A stretch of DNA of 64,000 nucleotides. It comes from Flammeovirgaceae bacterium UBA5008. Its GTDB lineage: Bacteria; Bacteroidota; Bacteroidia; Cytophagales; Cyclobacteriaceae. Of the stretch, positions 55,488 to 63,751 are shown one piece after another (position 1 is the first letter of the stretch; the number at the start of each line of letters is the position of its first letter). The stretch covers positions 1 to 64,000 of the forward strand of contig DGYK01000065.1 in assembly GCA_002398365.1 (NCBI GenBank), written 5' to 3'. The notes under the pieces are model-generated. The model did not search any database. It was not told the origin of the DNA and saw only the letters and a list, made by a program, of their open reading frames with translations. Made by a program: the position numbers and the translations under genes.

Positions 55488-56210
55488 TTACTTTAATCGT
55501 CTCGCCAACTTGATAGATCGTTTTAATGAATTGATGTTCGTCCAATCGTGATGTGAAACAATGATGTGCTTCGGATTAGAGCATTTTTTCTGTACCCGCC
55601 TTAATGTAGTTTCGTATTCAGCTACATTGGCATCGCCTAGGTAACCCAAATTATCTGCCTCTGCTCCTTTTATTAAACAACCACCATATAACACCTTTTC
55701 ATTGGGAAACCACGCTATAATGTTATCAGCCGTGTGACCTTCTCCAGGATAATAAATTTCAAAGGAGTATTTCCCAACTGTAAAAACGGTGTCTTTGGTC
55801 ATCAAAAACTCTGCTCGTTTCTTTCCATTTTTTTTACTCCACTGATCGGTTAATGCAGTTGTATAAGTTTTTATTCCTTGCTTTCGATAGTACGCAAGAC
55901 CCTCGGTTCTGTCGCCATGCCAGTGCGTGGCTATGCAGATCGCAACACGTTGCTGATGCTTTACTCGAATGCTATCCAGCAAGGGTTGAAATTGAGTAGA
56001 ATCCCAGGGTGTATCAAACAACACCGCACCTTGGTCAGTAAGCAGATACATGCCATGTGCCGGAGTGTAGTTTCCTTCATACACATTGTATGTCGTGTAA
56101 ATGTAAAAATCACCCATCAACGGTGTGATTTTTAGTCGTGCTTTTTCGGCCTGCGCAAAACTATGGGCTGCACAAAAAACAAGAATGGTGGCAACGATGC
56201 TTATTCGCAT
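55488..56210 (-). CDS. Subclass B1-type metallo-beta-lactamase, exported
   Basis: The 240-residue protein has a signal peptide cut after FAQ (residue 20). All expected zinc ligands of subclass B1 are present: H96, H98 and D100 in THWHGDRTEG, H159 in GEGHTADN, C178 in YGGCLIK, and H220 in SHHDW. K181 after the Cys, and the NLGYLGDANV stretch, match the substrate-binding Lys and Asn region of B1 enzymes. These hydrolyse beta-lactams, including carbapenems, in the periplasm. No mobile element surrounds it, so it looks intrinsic. A possible -7 element is at 56236-56243. The activity is inferred from motifs only. Confidence 0.9.
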   Translation of the reverse strand: MRISIVATILVFCAAHSFAQAEKARLKITPLMGDFYIYTTYNVYEGNYTPAHGMYLLTDQGAVLFDTPWDSTQFQPLLDSIRVKHQQRVAICIATHWHGDRTEGLAYYRKQGIKTYTTALTDQWSKKNGKKRAEFLMTKDTVFTVGKYSFEIYYPGEGHTADNIIAWFPNEKVLYGGCLIKGAEADNLGYLGDANVAEYETTLRRVQKKCSNPKHIIVSHHDWTNINSLKRSIKLARRLK

Positions 56211-56235
56211 GACTAATCAGTAACGATTGTTTATA

Positions 56236-56243
56236 CAAAGTTA
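56236..56243 (-). promoter_or_regulatory. Possible -7 element of the metallo-beta-lactamase gene
   Basis: Minus-strand TAACTTTG fits TAnnTTTG, 26 nt before the ATG at 56210. A -33 TTTG at the correct distance is not clear. Confidence 0.32.
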
Positions 56244-56323
56244 AAGATGAACAAGGTAAAGATGTGTTTCCAAAATAACAACTGACGAATATCTGCTACT
56301 TTTATTTCTTGTTGGTACACATG

Positions 56324-57241
56324 CTACTTTGCCTGCAACTTGCTTTGTGGCCAGAAGTAAAGGAAGATCAATCCAATGGTTACAGAAACCACAACGCGGA
56401 TCCAATACATATTCAACTCCGGAGTGGCAAGATCGATCTGCGAAATAATTCCTTCCTGAATGCCATTGCCTGCACCATGTGCGATGGCTGCCGGAATAAA
56501 ACTCTTTGAGTATATCGTTATCCAGCCCATGAAGAAGGAGTATCCTATCAATATAAGTGGAGAGATCACAAAGCTACCCAAGATCGGGTTTTCCGGATAA
56601 TTATAGCCGAATAACTGAATGGGCAAATGCCACATCGCCCACAAAAAACCGAGCAGCAGAATTCCTTTCCACACACCTAAGCGTTCCACCAACAATCCCT
56701 GCAAAAATCCACGCCACGCGATCTCCTCTCCTGCCGCCAGAAAGCCATTGAGGAAGGCGAAGATAAAACCGGTAACAAACAGATTGGCGGCAAAGATAAA
56801 CCAGGACTGTCTGCCCAAGCCCAATAAAAACGGGCCATCAGAAATGGTAACGCTACTTGAAAACTCAAACCATCGGGAAGTACCCCAGTGCAACGATTCA
56901 AAAATGAGAACCACCAGCGAAGCGAATACGATCGGAATCAAAACTGAAAGAAAAACAGCCCACACTATTTTTATAGTGGGCTTCCACACCAACTTCGATT
57001 GGAGCGTGGGATGAAAGCGCAGGAAGAAAAACGTCACGATGGCCGGAGTGAGCATGGTGGCTGCTAACCATCCATTCATCGCGGGATCATCCAACCCGGC
57101 AGTCACGTTGATAGCCGTGATCTGTAACCCCCAACTGAAAAGGAACAATGTTCCCATATAGCGAAGGATAACAGTCCACGAAACCACATTCGCGTTCATT
57201 TCTATTGTGTCAGTTATCTTTTGTTTTGGTGCCGACTTCAT
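56324..57241 (-). CDS. CPBP family intramembrane metalloprotease
   Basis: From MKSAPKQK (57241) the protein is 305 residues with about eight membrane helices. The CPBP/CAAX motifs are AAGEEIAWRGFLQGLL (Glu-Glu and Arg), FLWAMWHLPIQLFGYNY (His), and AIAHGAGNG near the end for the third motif. Family members are Rce1-type proteases or bacteriocin-immunity proteins. No bacteriocin genes are adjacent. An ATG at 57283 exists but gives a charged extension. Function beyond the family is open. Confidence 0.9.
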   Translation of the reverse strand: MKSAPKQKITDTIEMNANVVSWTVILRYMGTLFLFSWGLQITAINVTAGLDDPAMNGWLAATMLTPAIVTFFFLRFHPTLQSKLVWKPTIKIVWAVFLSVLIPIVFASLVVLIFESLHWGTSRWFEFSSSVTISDGPFLLGLGRQSWFIFAANLFVTGFIFAFLNGFLAAGEEIAWRGFLQGLLVERLGVWKGILLLGFLWAMWHLPIQLFGYNYPENPILGSFVISPLILIGYSFFMGWITIYSKSFIPAAIAHGAGNGIQEGIISQIDLATPELNMYWIRVVVSVTIGLIFLYFWPQSKLQAK

Positions 57242-57381
57242 AAGTTTTCTTTTTTTGCCACGAAATAAAAGTATTTGCAGCAAGAGAAAGTGCCACTTTA
57301 TAAACCGGGAAGTATTTTAGAGAGATTTGATTCTATGTAATTGATTGTCACACCGATCATTTAGGCGATCGTATCCTACGG

Positions 57382-57744
57382 TTAAATTTTAAAGCAACTT
57401 CCGGCCACCACTTTAAGTCCATCTGGAAACATTTTCCAAACCCGGATATAACGAAACTGCCCTTCGATGGGAGTCCCTAACATCTTTCCTTTGGTGTTAT
57501 ACACCACCACGACTACCGCATTGTCACCCAAAACTTTGACACTCTCATAACTGGCGATAAGCTGTTCTACCTCCATTTGCCCGGAGCGATGCGAAGCCAA
57601 ATCCATTTCTTTGGTTACCGTCTGCCCATTGGGTGCAATAAAAAGCAAATCGTCATGGAGCATGCGGTCGAGCGAGTTGAGGTCACTCGTTTTAATTGCT
57701 TCGATTAATTGGTTTTCAATTGTAATGATATCTTCGGCTGTCAT
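57382..57744 (-). CDS. DUF4440/NTF2-like protein
   Basis: A 120-residue NTF2-fold protein of the DUF4440 type: IIENQLIEAIKTSDLNSLDRML and HDDLLFIAPNGQTVTKEMDL, then ending RVWKMFPDGLKVVAGSCFKI. The family is often a binding or scaffold module with unknown enzymatic activity. It stands alone on the minus strand between a CPBP protease and an unrelated lipoprotein. No signal peptide. A third NTF2-like protein in the window besides the pair near 9.4-10.2 kb and the broken one at 38.6 kb. Confidence 0.83.
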   Translation of the reverse strand: MTAEDIITIENQLIEAIKTSDLNSLDRMLHDDLLFIAPNGQTVTKEMDLASHRSGQMEVEQLIASYESVKVLGDNAVVVVVYNTKGKMLGTPIEGQFRYIRVWKMFPDGLKVVAGSCFKI

Positions 57745-57786
57745 CTATTTGTTTGTTTGTATGATGACTAAATACGCGATCGAATA

Positions 57787-58437
57787 TTATTTGTTGGATA
57801 CTGAGATAATCTGACGAAACAATTCAAAGATATCTTTTTGTCCATAGCTAAACGCCATAGCGCGTGTGTGAAAAATATAGAGACATGATCCATTTGCGAT
57901 GTAATAAGGATTCGTATTAAAATAAGGGAAAGGGTATCTTGAGTTTAACTTTGCCAATGCAATCTGTGTGGTCGCCTCGTTTTTAAACTTCCATTGTTCA
58001 ATAACACCATCGCTTACCCAGCTAGCCGTTTCCCTTTTCCGATAAAAATAGAGCCAGGTACTTTCTGCCGTACGGAAGATTTCAGTGTCAATAGAATCAC
58101 TTGCATTCCGCACCACCGTATTCCACCATAGTACTTCAGATTTTTCTTTAGCAATTTTATAAAAAGGGAACATTCCAAAGAGATGAATTCTGCCATCCAG
58201 TAACTCCCGATAATTTTTCAATCTTTTCACTCTGCCTGTGTCGCTTTTGAAGCCAAGTGAGTCCAAAGCAACAACCAGTTCTTGGAATTCATGTGTTGGC
58301 CCATCAGCCGATTTTTCACGAACGATCGGACGATTGGCGCTCGGTTGATCCACAGTAGCGTGAGTTGGCGGTTTGGTTTTCTTTTCATGACACGAAATTG
58401 CCAAAAGTAGTAAACACAAAAGGAGGATACTTTTCAT
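57787..58437 (-). CDS. Hypothetical lipoprotein, 216 residues
   Basis: The N-terminus MKSILLLCLLLLAISCHEK gives a lipobox with the lipidated Cys at residue 16. The mature part has a central domain with LFGMFPFYKIAKEKSEVLWW and AESTWLYFYRKRETASWVSD, and a C-terminal PYFNTNPYYIANGSCLYIFHTRAMAF. No family recognised. The short gap to the following gene (43 nt from DUF4440) may mean nothing. Function unknown, envelope location likely. Confidence 0.65.
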   Translation of the reverse strand: MKSILLLCLLLLAISCHEKKTKPPTHATVDQPSANRPIVREKSADGPTHEFQELVVALDSLGFKSDTGRVKRLKNYRELLDGRIHLFGMFPFYKIAKEKSEVLWWNTVVRNASDSIDTEIFRTAESTWLYFYRKRETASWVSDGVIEQWKFKNEATTQIALAKLNSRYPFPYFNTNPYYIANGSCLYIFHTRAMAFSYGQKDIFELFRQIISVSNK

Positions 58438-58494
58438 TTATTCCGATTCAAATCGAATTGCAAGAATAAGATTGCCTTCACTACAATCTATTAG

Positions 58495-58872
58495 TTATGG
58501 CCAAATACAGTTCGTTAAACTCTGATTTATTCGATAAGCAATGCCGTTCTGATAAACTAAAAATCGATCAACACAGACAATATCTATATGATCGGAATAT
58601 TGTATTAAAATTTGAGCCCTCGTGTCAATCTCTTCTACAGTACTTAATCTTGGCAAGTTCTTTAACTCCGTTAACAGATATTCAATATCTTTCTTTGACT
58701 TGATCAGCCTTACGGATTTCTTTTCTTTATTAAACCTGCTCTCAAAGTATGCGCAATCTACCCTCATTTTTGATTCGATGAACCTATCAACCGAAATAAT
58801 GGAAATGGTTGGCAATGAATTGTTAAAGTGAATACCCTGTATCAAAACTATACTTATCAGTAATCGTATCAT
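58495..58872 (-). CDS. Hypothetical protein with short hydrophobic N-terminus, 125 residues
   Basis: No known family. It begins MIRLLISIVLIQGIHF, possibly a signal peptide without a clear cleavage site. The rest has ESRFNKEKKSVRLIKSKKDI and YLLTELKNLPRLSTVEEIDT, an alpha/beta mixture. Two short open frames on the other strand overlap it, but their products look random. Support comes from a normal frame and amino acid composition only. Confidence 0.5.
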   Translation of the reverse strand: MIRLLISIVLIQGIHFNNSLPTISIISVDRFIESKMRVDCAYFESRFNKEKKSVRLIKSKKDIEYLLTELKNLPRLSTVEEIDTRAQILIQYSDHIDIVCVDRFLVYQNGIAYRINQSLTNCIWP

Positions 58873-58913
58873 AATGGCTTTTTAAGCTTTTAACTAACCA
58901 TTTCTTACGTAGC

Positions 58914-59696
58914 TTATTTCCGATAAACACCTTCATAAATCAACTCACCTTGCTCGTTCCACTCTTTACACGTTCCTTTATCGTAGGAATTATATTGATC
59001 TCTGTTGCCATTGTAGCATTCTTTCTTCTTTTGACCCGATTCATAATAGACAATTAGCTTATTGTAATCCCAAAACTCATTGGCTGGTTTGCCGTCAAAA
59101 TAAAGAATAAATCGTTCCCTGCTGATTTCGTCTTTGATGTTCCCATTCGGATAAAGGCGCACACGTCTCTTTAGGTGATAATCCTCATACTCGAAATATC
59201 CTTTTGTCATGAGGCTATCTTCAGGAAGCGTCCAGACACCTTGTTTTAAACCGTACCTATCTCTAAAGTTAATAGTATCTCCTCTTAACACTTTATAAGT
59301 AATCGGAAATGTTTTGAATTTCTCTGTTGAGAATTCGATTTCTTTATTTCGGAAAGTGATCTTCACCTGATCGTCTACTCCTTTTATCTGATAAAAAAAT
59401 TCATAACAGCAGCTACACTCGCACAAAGTTCCCGTCTCTTCAAAGTCCAAGTTTAAGACTCCATTTTTGAGCGTTGCCCTTGGCAGGAAGGTAGCACAAC
59501 AGGTGGCCATGTCTCCTATCTGAACAGTTAATATGCCGTTGGAAAATGATTTACTGATGATCCGAGTGCGCAGTTGGTGATATTCGTCAATTTGTTCGCA
59601 TGTAGAATTAGTAAACGCAAAAACGTGAACCGTAGGTGTTTGGCTTCGGGTGATGATGGTAGCCAAACTAAAAATAATAAGTGCCAGCCGGTTCAT
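58914..59696 (-). CDS. Exported MORN-like repeat protein
   Basis: The 260-residue protein has a signal peptide ending TRSQ at about residue 19. The middle has a Cys-rich stretch (MATCCATFLPRATL and TLCECSCCYEFFYQ). The C-terminal part shows short MORN-like motifs (YYESGQKKKECYNGNR and EWNEQGELIYEGVYRK), which is common in toxin-antitoxin-like or surface proteins of Bacteroidota. No exact family. Location is periplasmic or outside. Function unknown. Confidence 0.65.
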   Translation of the reverse strand: MNRLALIIFSLATIITRSQTPTVHVFAFTNSTCEQIDEYHQLRTRIISKSFSNGILTVQIGDMATCCATFLPRATLKNGVLNLDFEETGTLCECSCCYEFFYQIKGVDDQVKITFRNKEIEFSTEKFKTFPITYKVLRGDTINFRDRYGLKQGVWTLPEDSLMTKGYFEYEDYHLKRRVRLYPNGNIKDEISRERFILYFDGKPANEFWDYNKLIVYYESGQKKKECYNGNRDQYNSYDKGTCKEWNEQGELIYEGVYRK

Positions 59697-59763
59697 GTAC
59701 TAGAAATTGTAATACACAATTTAGACATCTCAGATCAAACTACCAATGTTGTTGAACATTTGA

Positions 59764-60279
59764 TTAATTCGTCTGACCACAATTTGGACATGTGAAGTTA
59801 TCTCTTAGTACTTCTTTGGGAGTCAACTCTACTTCAGTACCACAATGCCTGCAAATTGCATCTGTTCTGATAACTGTTGTGTTGGCCATCATGTCTCCGA
59901 TTCTTTGGTTTTTCTCTGAATTGTTAATGATCAATAGTGCAGGAATCCCTAAAAAGAGGATTTCAAATAGGTCTAACATACGCCTTAAAAAGGCTTGGAA
60001 AACATGAGGGGGTTGTCCGGTGATGTCTACCACATGTAAGTGAAGCGCTCTTTTACCTAGTGTCTGACCGATGGTTCCTTCACAAACCGGAAAATAGATA
60101 AACCAAACCAATGGAACTAAAAGAGCCTTGAAACCAGTCACCCGGTAAGTTCCGAATTCATCACCGTCACCGGCCAAGTAGATATACAAAACAGTAAAAA
60201 GCAGAAAGATTAAATAGTCAATTAAATTGGCATAATATCGTTGAGCCAAATTCTTATTCTTTCCGGCTATGATGATCAT
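59764..60279 (-). CDS. RDD-family membrane protein with C-terminal zinc ribbon
   Basis: The likely start MIIIAGKNKNLAQRYYANL (60279) fits RDD proteins; the frame extends to 60345 but that part overlaps the preceding gene. It has three to four membrane helices with FLLFTVLYIYLAGDGDE and GQTLGKRALHLHVVDITGQPP, the conserved RDD region. The last 40 residues carry two CxxC pairs (CRHCGTEV and CPNCGQTN), a zinc ribbon. The fusion of RDD and ribbon is notable. RDD proteins are transporter- or quality-control-linked; the exact role is unknown. Confidence 0.83.
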   Translation of the reverse strand: MIIIAGKNKNLAQRYYANLIDYLIFLLFTVLYIYLAGDGDEFGTYRVTGFKALLVPLVWFIYFPVCEGTIGQTLGKRALHLHVVDITGQPPHVFQAFLRRMLDLFEILFLGIPALLIINNSEKNQRIGDMMANTTVIRTDAICRHCGTEVELTPKEVLRDNFTCPNCGQTN

Positions 60280-60328
60280 GTGGTAAGTATTTTGAATGAG
60301 TACAAATATAGTTTTGACAGCCAGCGTA

Positions 60329-60865
60329 TCACCGCAGCTTTTCAATTTTTCCGTTGGCTGTTATTCTATATTTAATGATCGCTACAGTTAAAGAGTCTGT
60401 CCCTTGTATGACATCCGTACCATCCTCATTTATTTTCATGGCCCAGGTACTGTCAATGAATACGATTTCCCGATTTGGATAGATTGTAACCACATTCTTT
60501 GACGCAACTCCCATGTCACCACCAGCAGTCTCGTAAACTAAATAGGAGTCTATTTCTTTTCCTGTTTTATCAAAAATCAATACCTGTGGTGAGCCCGTGT
60601 CGTTCGGAACAATTCCAACAATTGCCACAAAGTCGTCCGTCTCAAATAGCTTCCCTAAGATTCCATAACCCGGAATTTTACTTTGTAGACTATCGATTAC
60701 CTCTTGGTTAATCTTTAAGCCAACGGGAGATTTATCAGAGTTGAATGTAACAGGTGTTTTGATAGTCGGGAGCTGGTCGATTAACTTGATTAATTCACTC
60801 TTGTGCTCTAATCGTTGCCCACTACAACTAAATAATAGTAATAGCCAGAATATCAGTAATCGCAT
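60329..60865 (-). CDS. Hypothetical lipoprotein, 178 residues
   Basis: MRLLIFWLLLLFSCSGQ provides a lipobox (Cys14). The mature part is beta-rich (VAIVGIVPNDTGSPQVLIFDK and MGVASKNVVTIYPNREIVFID), perhaps a small propeller-like or NHL-type fold. No certain family. It is the first gene of a possible leftward pair with the RDD protein. Function unknown. Confidence 0.62.
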   Translation of the reverse strand: MRLLIFWLLLLFSCSGQRLEHKSELIKLIDQLPTIKTPVTFNSDKSPVGLKINQEVIDSLQSKIPGYGILGKLFETDDFVAIVGIVPNDTGSPQVLIFDKTGKEIDSYLVYETAGGDMGVASKNVVTIYPNREIVFIDSTWAMKINEDGTDVIQGTDSLTVAIIKYRITANGKIEKLR

Positions 60866-61034
60866 TTGCCTTTAATCTTTACAGTGAACATCCGCTTTCA
60901 TATAACTTTCACTTCCTTTATTGAATTTCCTCTAAGTCAAACATCTAAAAAGAGAGGTCATTGAGAGTTCAAGATACCAAACCCAAATTAATTGGGAAAT
61001 GAAGGCAGTTTAAAAATCAAAAGAATAGGTGGAA

Positions 61035-61059
61035 TGTACTTAGTTGCAAACTAAGTACA
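61035..61059. repeat. Perfect 11-bp inverted repeat with 3-nt loop
   Basis: TGTACTTAGTT - GCA - AACTAAGTACA. It sits in the 848-nt gap (60866-61713) without a T tract, so it could be a regulatory operator or a dispersed palindrome. Apart from this and the tandem array at 61341, I see no gene in the gap; short open frames at 61044-61310 overlap each other and look random. Confidence 0.55.
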
Positions 61060-61340
61060 GCAGTGTTCGATACAGGTCACCTCTGCCTACTGCCTACTTT
61101 AAAACAAATCGTGTCAAAGCACCATACCATTGTCACTTGCCCATTTGTCAACTGTCAATTGTTAAATTTCAATTTGAGAAGATTCCTCGTGCCTCAGAAG
61201 GACAGGGCGGGTTACGAAACTGTACTATTTTCATCTGCCAACTACTATCGGCTACCTGCTTTAAACCAAGATACTGCATTCTTGCTACCATTTGCTTAAC
61301 AGGACGCTGAGCAAGCCTCGCATCGAAGTTTGCAGCCCTT

Positions 61341-61508
61341 ACAACTCAATTGTCAGGTCACACAACTCAATGTGCACGCCTCACAACTTAATTGTGAGCC
61401 CTCACAACTTACTGTGCATGCCTCACAACTTAATTGTCAGCCCTGACAACTTAATTGTCATGCCTCACAACTCAATGTGCATGCCTCACAACGTGATGTT
61501 GAGGGCTC
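61341..61508. repeat. Array of eight 21-bp tandem repeats
   Basis: Eight consecutive 21-bp units, each starting ACAAC, with consensus ACAACTTAATTGTnnnGCCTC; a partial ninth begins at 61509. Alternating units have AATTGT or AATGTGCAT/C in the middle. The half-palindrome ACAAcTTAAtTTGT-like core may bind a protein. The plus strand is open through the array (61292-61525), giving a heptapeptide repeat of HNLIVSP or HNSMCMP type, but coding is doubtful. Confidence 0.85.
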
Positions 61509-61713
61509 ACAACAAGGGAAGCTAGCCTACTCACGATTTGTTAAGCTTGGGCTTTTTGTAGCGGAAAGGCAATAAGACAAGAATTTTGCTATATATCGCT
61601 ACTCAAATATCGAAATAAAAAAATTAAAAGGAATTTTAGTTAGTGGGTAAGATGAATTGTTAGGATTCATTCAAAATCCAATCAACTGGAATTATTCTCA
61701 AAGATTAGCCCAC

Positions 61714-62757
61714 TTATGCTTTCGATATGGTTCCAACCATCCTCTCACAAATCTCCTTCACCAACCCCGGTCCTTCATACACAAAGCCAGTATACAACTG
61801 CACAAGGTCGGCTCCGGCTTTGAGTTTGTCGAGTGCATCATCGGCAGTCATAATCCCTCCTACTCCGATGATCGGAAAGTCTTTGCCTAACTTGGCGCGC
61901 AGGTAACTGATCACTTCATTCGATCGGTTCGTCAGAGGCTTCCCGCTCAGTCCGCCATTGCCAATGGCAGTAAGCGTTTCTGCAGGCGTGTTCAATCCTT
62001 CGCGCGAGATGGTGGTGTTGGTGGCAATCACTCCGTCTGCTTTCGTAGTTTGTAACACTTCTACTACATCGTCTAATTGCGAGTTGGTGAGGTCGGGAGC
62101 AATTTTTAACAACACAGGCTTCGGACTTGCACTGTTATTGCTTAGTGTTTTTACATGCAGCATCAGTTGCTTCAGTGGTTCTTTCTCCTGGAGCTCGCGC
62201 AAGCCGGGTGTGTTGGGCGAACTGACATTCACCACAAAATAATCCACGTGTGGTTGCAATGCGTTCAGGCAAATCGCATAATCTTCAAATGCCTTTTCAT
62301 TGGGAGTGACTTTGTTTTTGCCAATGTTTCCTCCAATGATAATTTTTGATTTGCGCTTTCGCAGACGAACTACTGCTTCTTCTACCCCACCGTTGTTAAA
62401 CCCCATGCGGTTAATCAACGCTTGATCCATCGGCAAACGAAAGAGCCGGGGCTGCTCGTTGCCCGGTTGTGCTTTCGGTGTGAGTGTGCCTATTTCAATA
62501 AATCCAAAACCAAAAGATGCCAACTCATCTGTCAGCTTGGCATCTTTGTCAAATCCGGCTGCTAAACCTACCGGGTTATCAAACGTTACGCCAAACAAAG
62601 TACGCTTGAGTTTTTCGCTTTTTACCGTATAGCTATTGCGCAACACAAGACCTACTCCGGGCAAGTAGTGAATGAGTTTCAAAAATCGAAAGGTAAAGTG
62701 GTGAATAGCCTCGGGAGCAAATAGAAAGAGAAACGGACGGATGAGATGTTTATACAC
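61714..62757 (-). CDS. pyrD: Dihydroorotate dehydrogenase, quinone-dependent (class 2)
   Basis: The 347-residue enzyme oxidises dihydroorotate to orotate in pyrimidine synthesis, donating electrons to quinone at the inner membrane. Class 2 features include the amphipathic N-terminal helices ([24 protein letters not shown]), [15 protein letters not shown], catalytic Ser in [14 protein letters not shown], and the FMN-binding [30 protein letters not shown]. It starts 5 nt after the DUF4136 gene on the same strand, so the two are probably co-transcribed. Confidence 0.97.
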   Translation of the reverse strand: MYKHLIRPFLFLFAPEAIHHFTFRFLKLIHYLPGVGLVLRNSYTVKSEKLKRTLFGVTFDNPVGLAAGFDKDAKLTDELASFGFGFIEIGTLTPKAQPGNEQPRLFRLPMDQALINRMGFNNGGVEEAVVRLRKRKSKIIIGGNIGKNKVTPNEKAFEDYAICLNALQPHVDYFVVNVSSPNTPGLRELQEKEPLKQLMLHVKTLSNNSASPKPVLLKIAPDLTNSQLDDVVEVLQTTKADGVIATNTTISREGLNTPAETLTAIGNGGLSGKPLTNRSNEVISYLRAKLGKDFPIIGVGGIMTADDALDKLKAGADLVQLYTGFVYEGPGLVKEICERMVGTISKA

Positions 62758-62762
62758 AGCAG

Positions 62763-63284
62763 TTACTTTTTAGGTCGTTGCATTTTTTTAAATTTCCGAA
62801 ATCCCCGCTCTACGATGCCATCGATTAACTTCTGACTGAGTGGTGCGGTGAGGTTGTTGGTAGAACTGACTCGCCAGATGAGATTACCGGAGCGGTCATT
62901 CAGATCGATGATGAAAGTGCTTTGCTGATAATCGAAGGTATGCATCTCCTCGATGCCCTTTCCGGGAGTCTGCGCCAGCGGACCCAACACTTGATAATTC
63001 GTTCGGGCTTCGATGGCGAAATAATACGTGACAATCACATCAGCCGCATCCTGCTGTGTCAATTGGAACGAGGTAAGCTTACCAGATAAGGCAGTGTGAA
63101 TCCAACGCTGCAACGTGGTATCAGCGATGATCTTCTGCGCCTTTGAAACAATGACATCCCCTTTATTGATTTGAAAAGTACGGATGTAGCTGAGGCTCTT
63201 ATGCTTATTGTATTCTACTTTAAAGGTTTGTGCTGCTAATGAAAGAATAGTAAAGTAAAACAATAAGGAAAGCAAATACTTCAT
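62763..63284 (-). CDS. DUF4136-domain exported protein
   Basis: From [19 protein letters not shown] (63284) the product has a signal peptide, 173 residues. The mature domain fits DUF4136, with [34 protein letters not shown] and [22 protein letters not shown] as motifs. The family is common in Gram-negative envelopes with no known function. The frame begins at 63302, but the added residues (MMYLAA) are not needed. It lies 5 nt ahead of pyrD, perhaps only sharing its transcript. Confidence 0.83.
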   Translation of the reverse strand: MKYLLSLLFYFTILSLAAQTFKVEYNKHKSLSYIRTFQINKGDVIVSKAQKIIADTTLQRWIHTALSGKLTSFQLTQQDAADVIVTYYFAIEARTNYQVLGPLAQTPGKGIEEMHTFDYQQSTFIIDLNDRSGNLIWRVSSTNNLTAPLSQKLIDGIVERGFRKFKKMQRPKK

Positions 63285-63370
63285 TGCCGCAAGATACATC
63301 AATTCGTAAAGTTATATGCTAGTTCTGGCCACACGTTTAGATAGAATCGGCCGCTCATATTCAGCTTAGT

Positions 63371-63523
63371 TTATGCACAAGGCTTTATGGTGCTATCAAG
63401 CTTACGTTTTTTGAAATACGCAACGATCTCCGCCTTCGACATTTTAGATAGTTTGTCGCTTAGCATATTGCGCTGCTGTCGCATAAAATTAACTGCATCA
63501 AATTGTTTCTCAGTCGTCTTCAT
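63371..63523 (-). CDS. Small protein resembling an antitoxin partner of PIN-domain toxins
   Basis: A 50-residue ORF: KQFDAVNFMRQQRNMLSDKL and KMSKAEIVAYFKKRKL, ending in TIKPCA. The FDAVNFMRQQRN..S..L..MS pattern is like small proteins encoded next to PIN-domain genes as I recall. It overlaps the end of the PIN remnant upstream by 14 nt. The frame is intact. With its toxin disabled, it may be an orphan antitoxin. Confidence 0.55.
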   Translation of the reverse strand: MKTTEKQFDAVNFMRQQRNMLSDKLSKMSKAEIVAYFKKRKLDSTIKPCA

Positions 63524-63647
63524 ATTTTATAAACTCTCGCGGTGATCGAATTTGAATTCGCTGAAACAAAGGTGTGGTATACTCGGCAAATTCATCATCA
63601 AAATAGCCTCCAAACACTGATTTATCTATGTAAATTCGTTGTTTCAC
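63510..63647 (-). pseudogene. PIN-domain toxin remnant with a large internal deletion
   Basis: The 45-codon frame starts with GTG and MKQRIYIDKSVFGGYFDDEF, the first strand and helix of PIN-domain (VapC-like) toxins with the metal-binding Asp at position 8, then passes directly into IQIRSPREFIKYEDD, which matches the usual C-terminal end of such proteins. A full PIN protein has about 150 residues, so roughly 100 central residues and the other acidic ligands are missing. It overlaps the small partner gene by 14 nt. Confidence 0.65.
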
Positions 63648-63751
63648 TGATCAAAATTAGCAAAAATTAACCATGTAAGTGCTTTAAGTCAATTGTCCAC
63701 CAATTTGAGAAGTGTAAAATGTATTAAATATAGGGTCAAACCTAAATAATC

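Noticed and set aside
61292..61525. 77-codon frame through the 21-bp repeats as a real gene
   Set aside because: The frame is open mainly because the repeat length is a multiple of three; no start signal or homologue is recognised. Kept only as a question in the findings.
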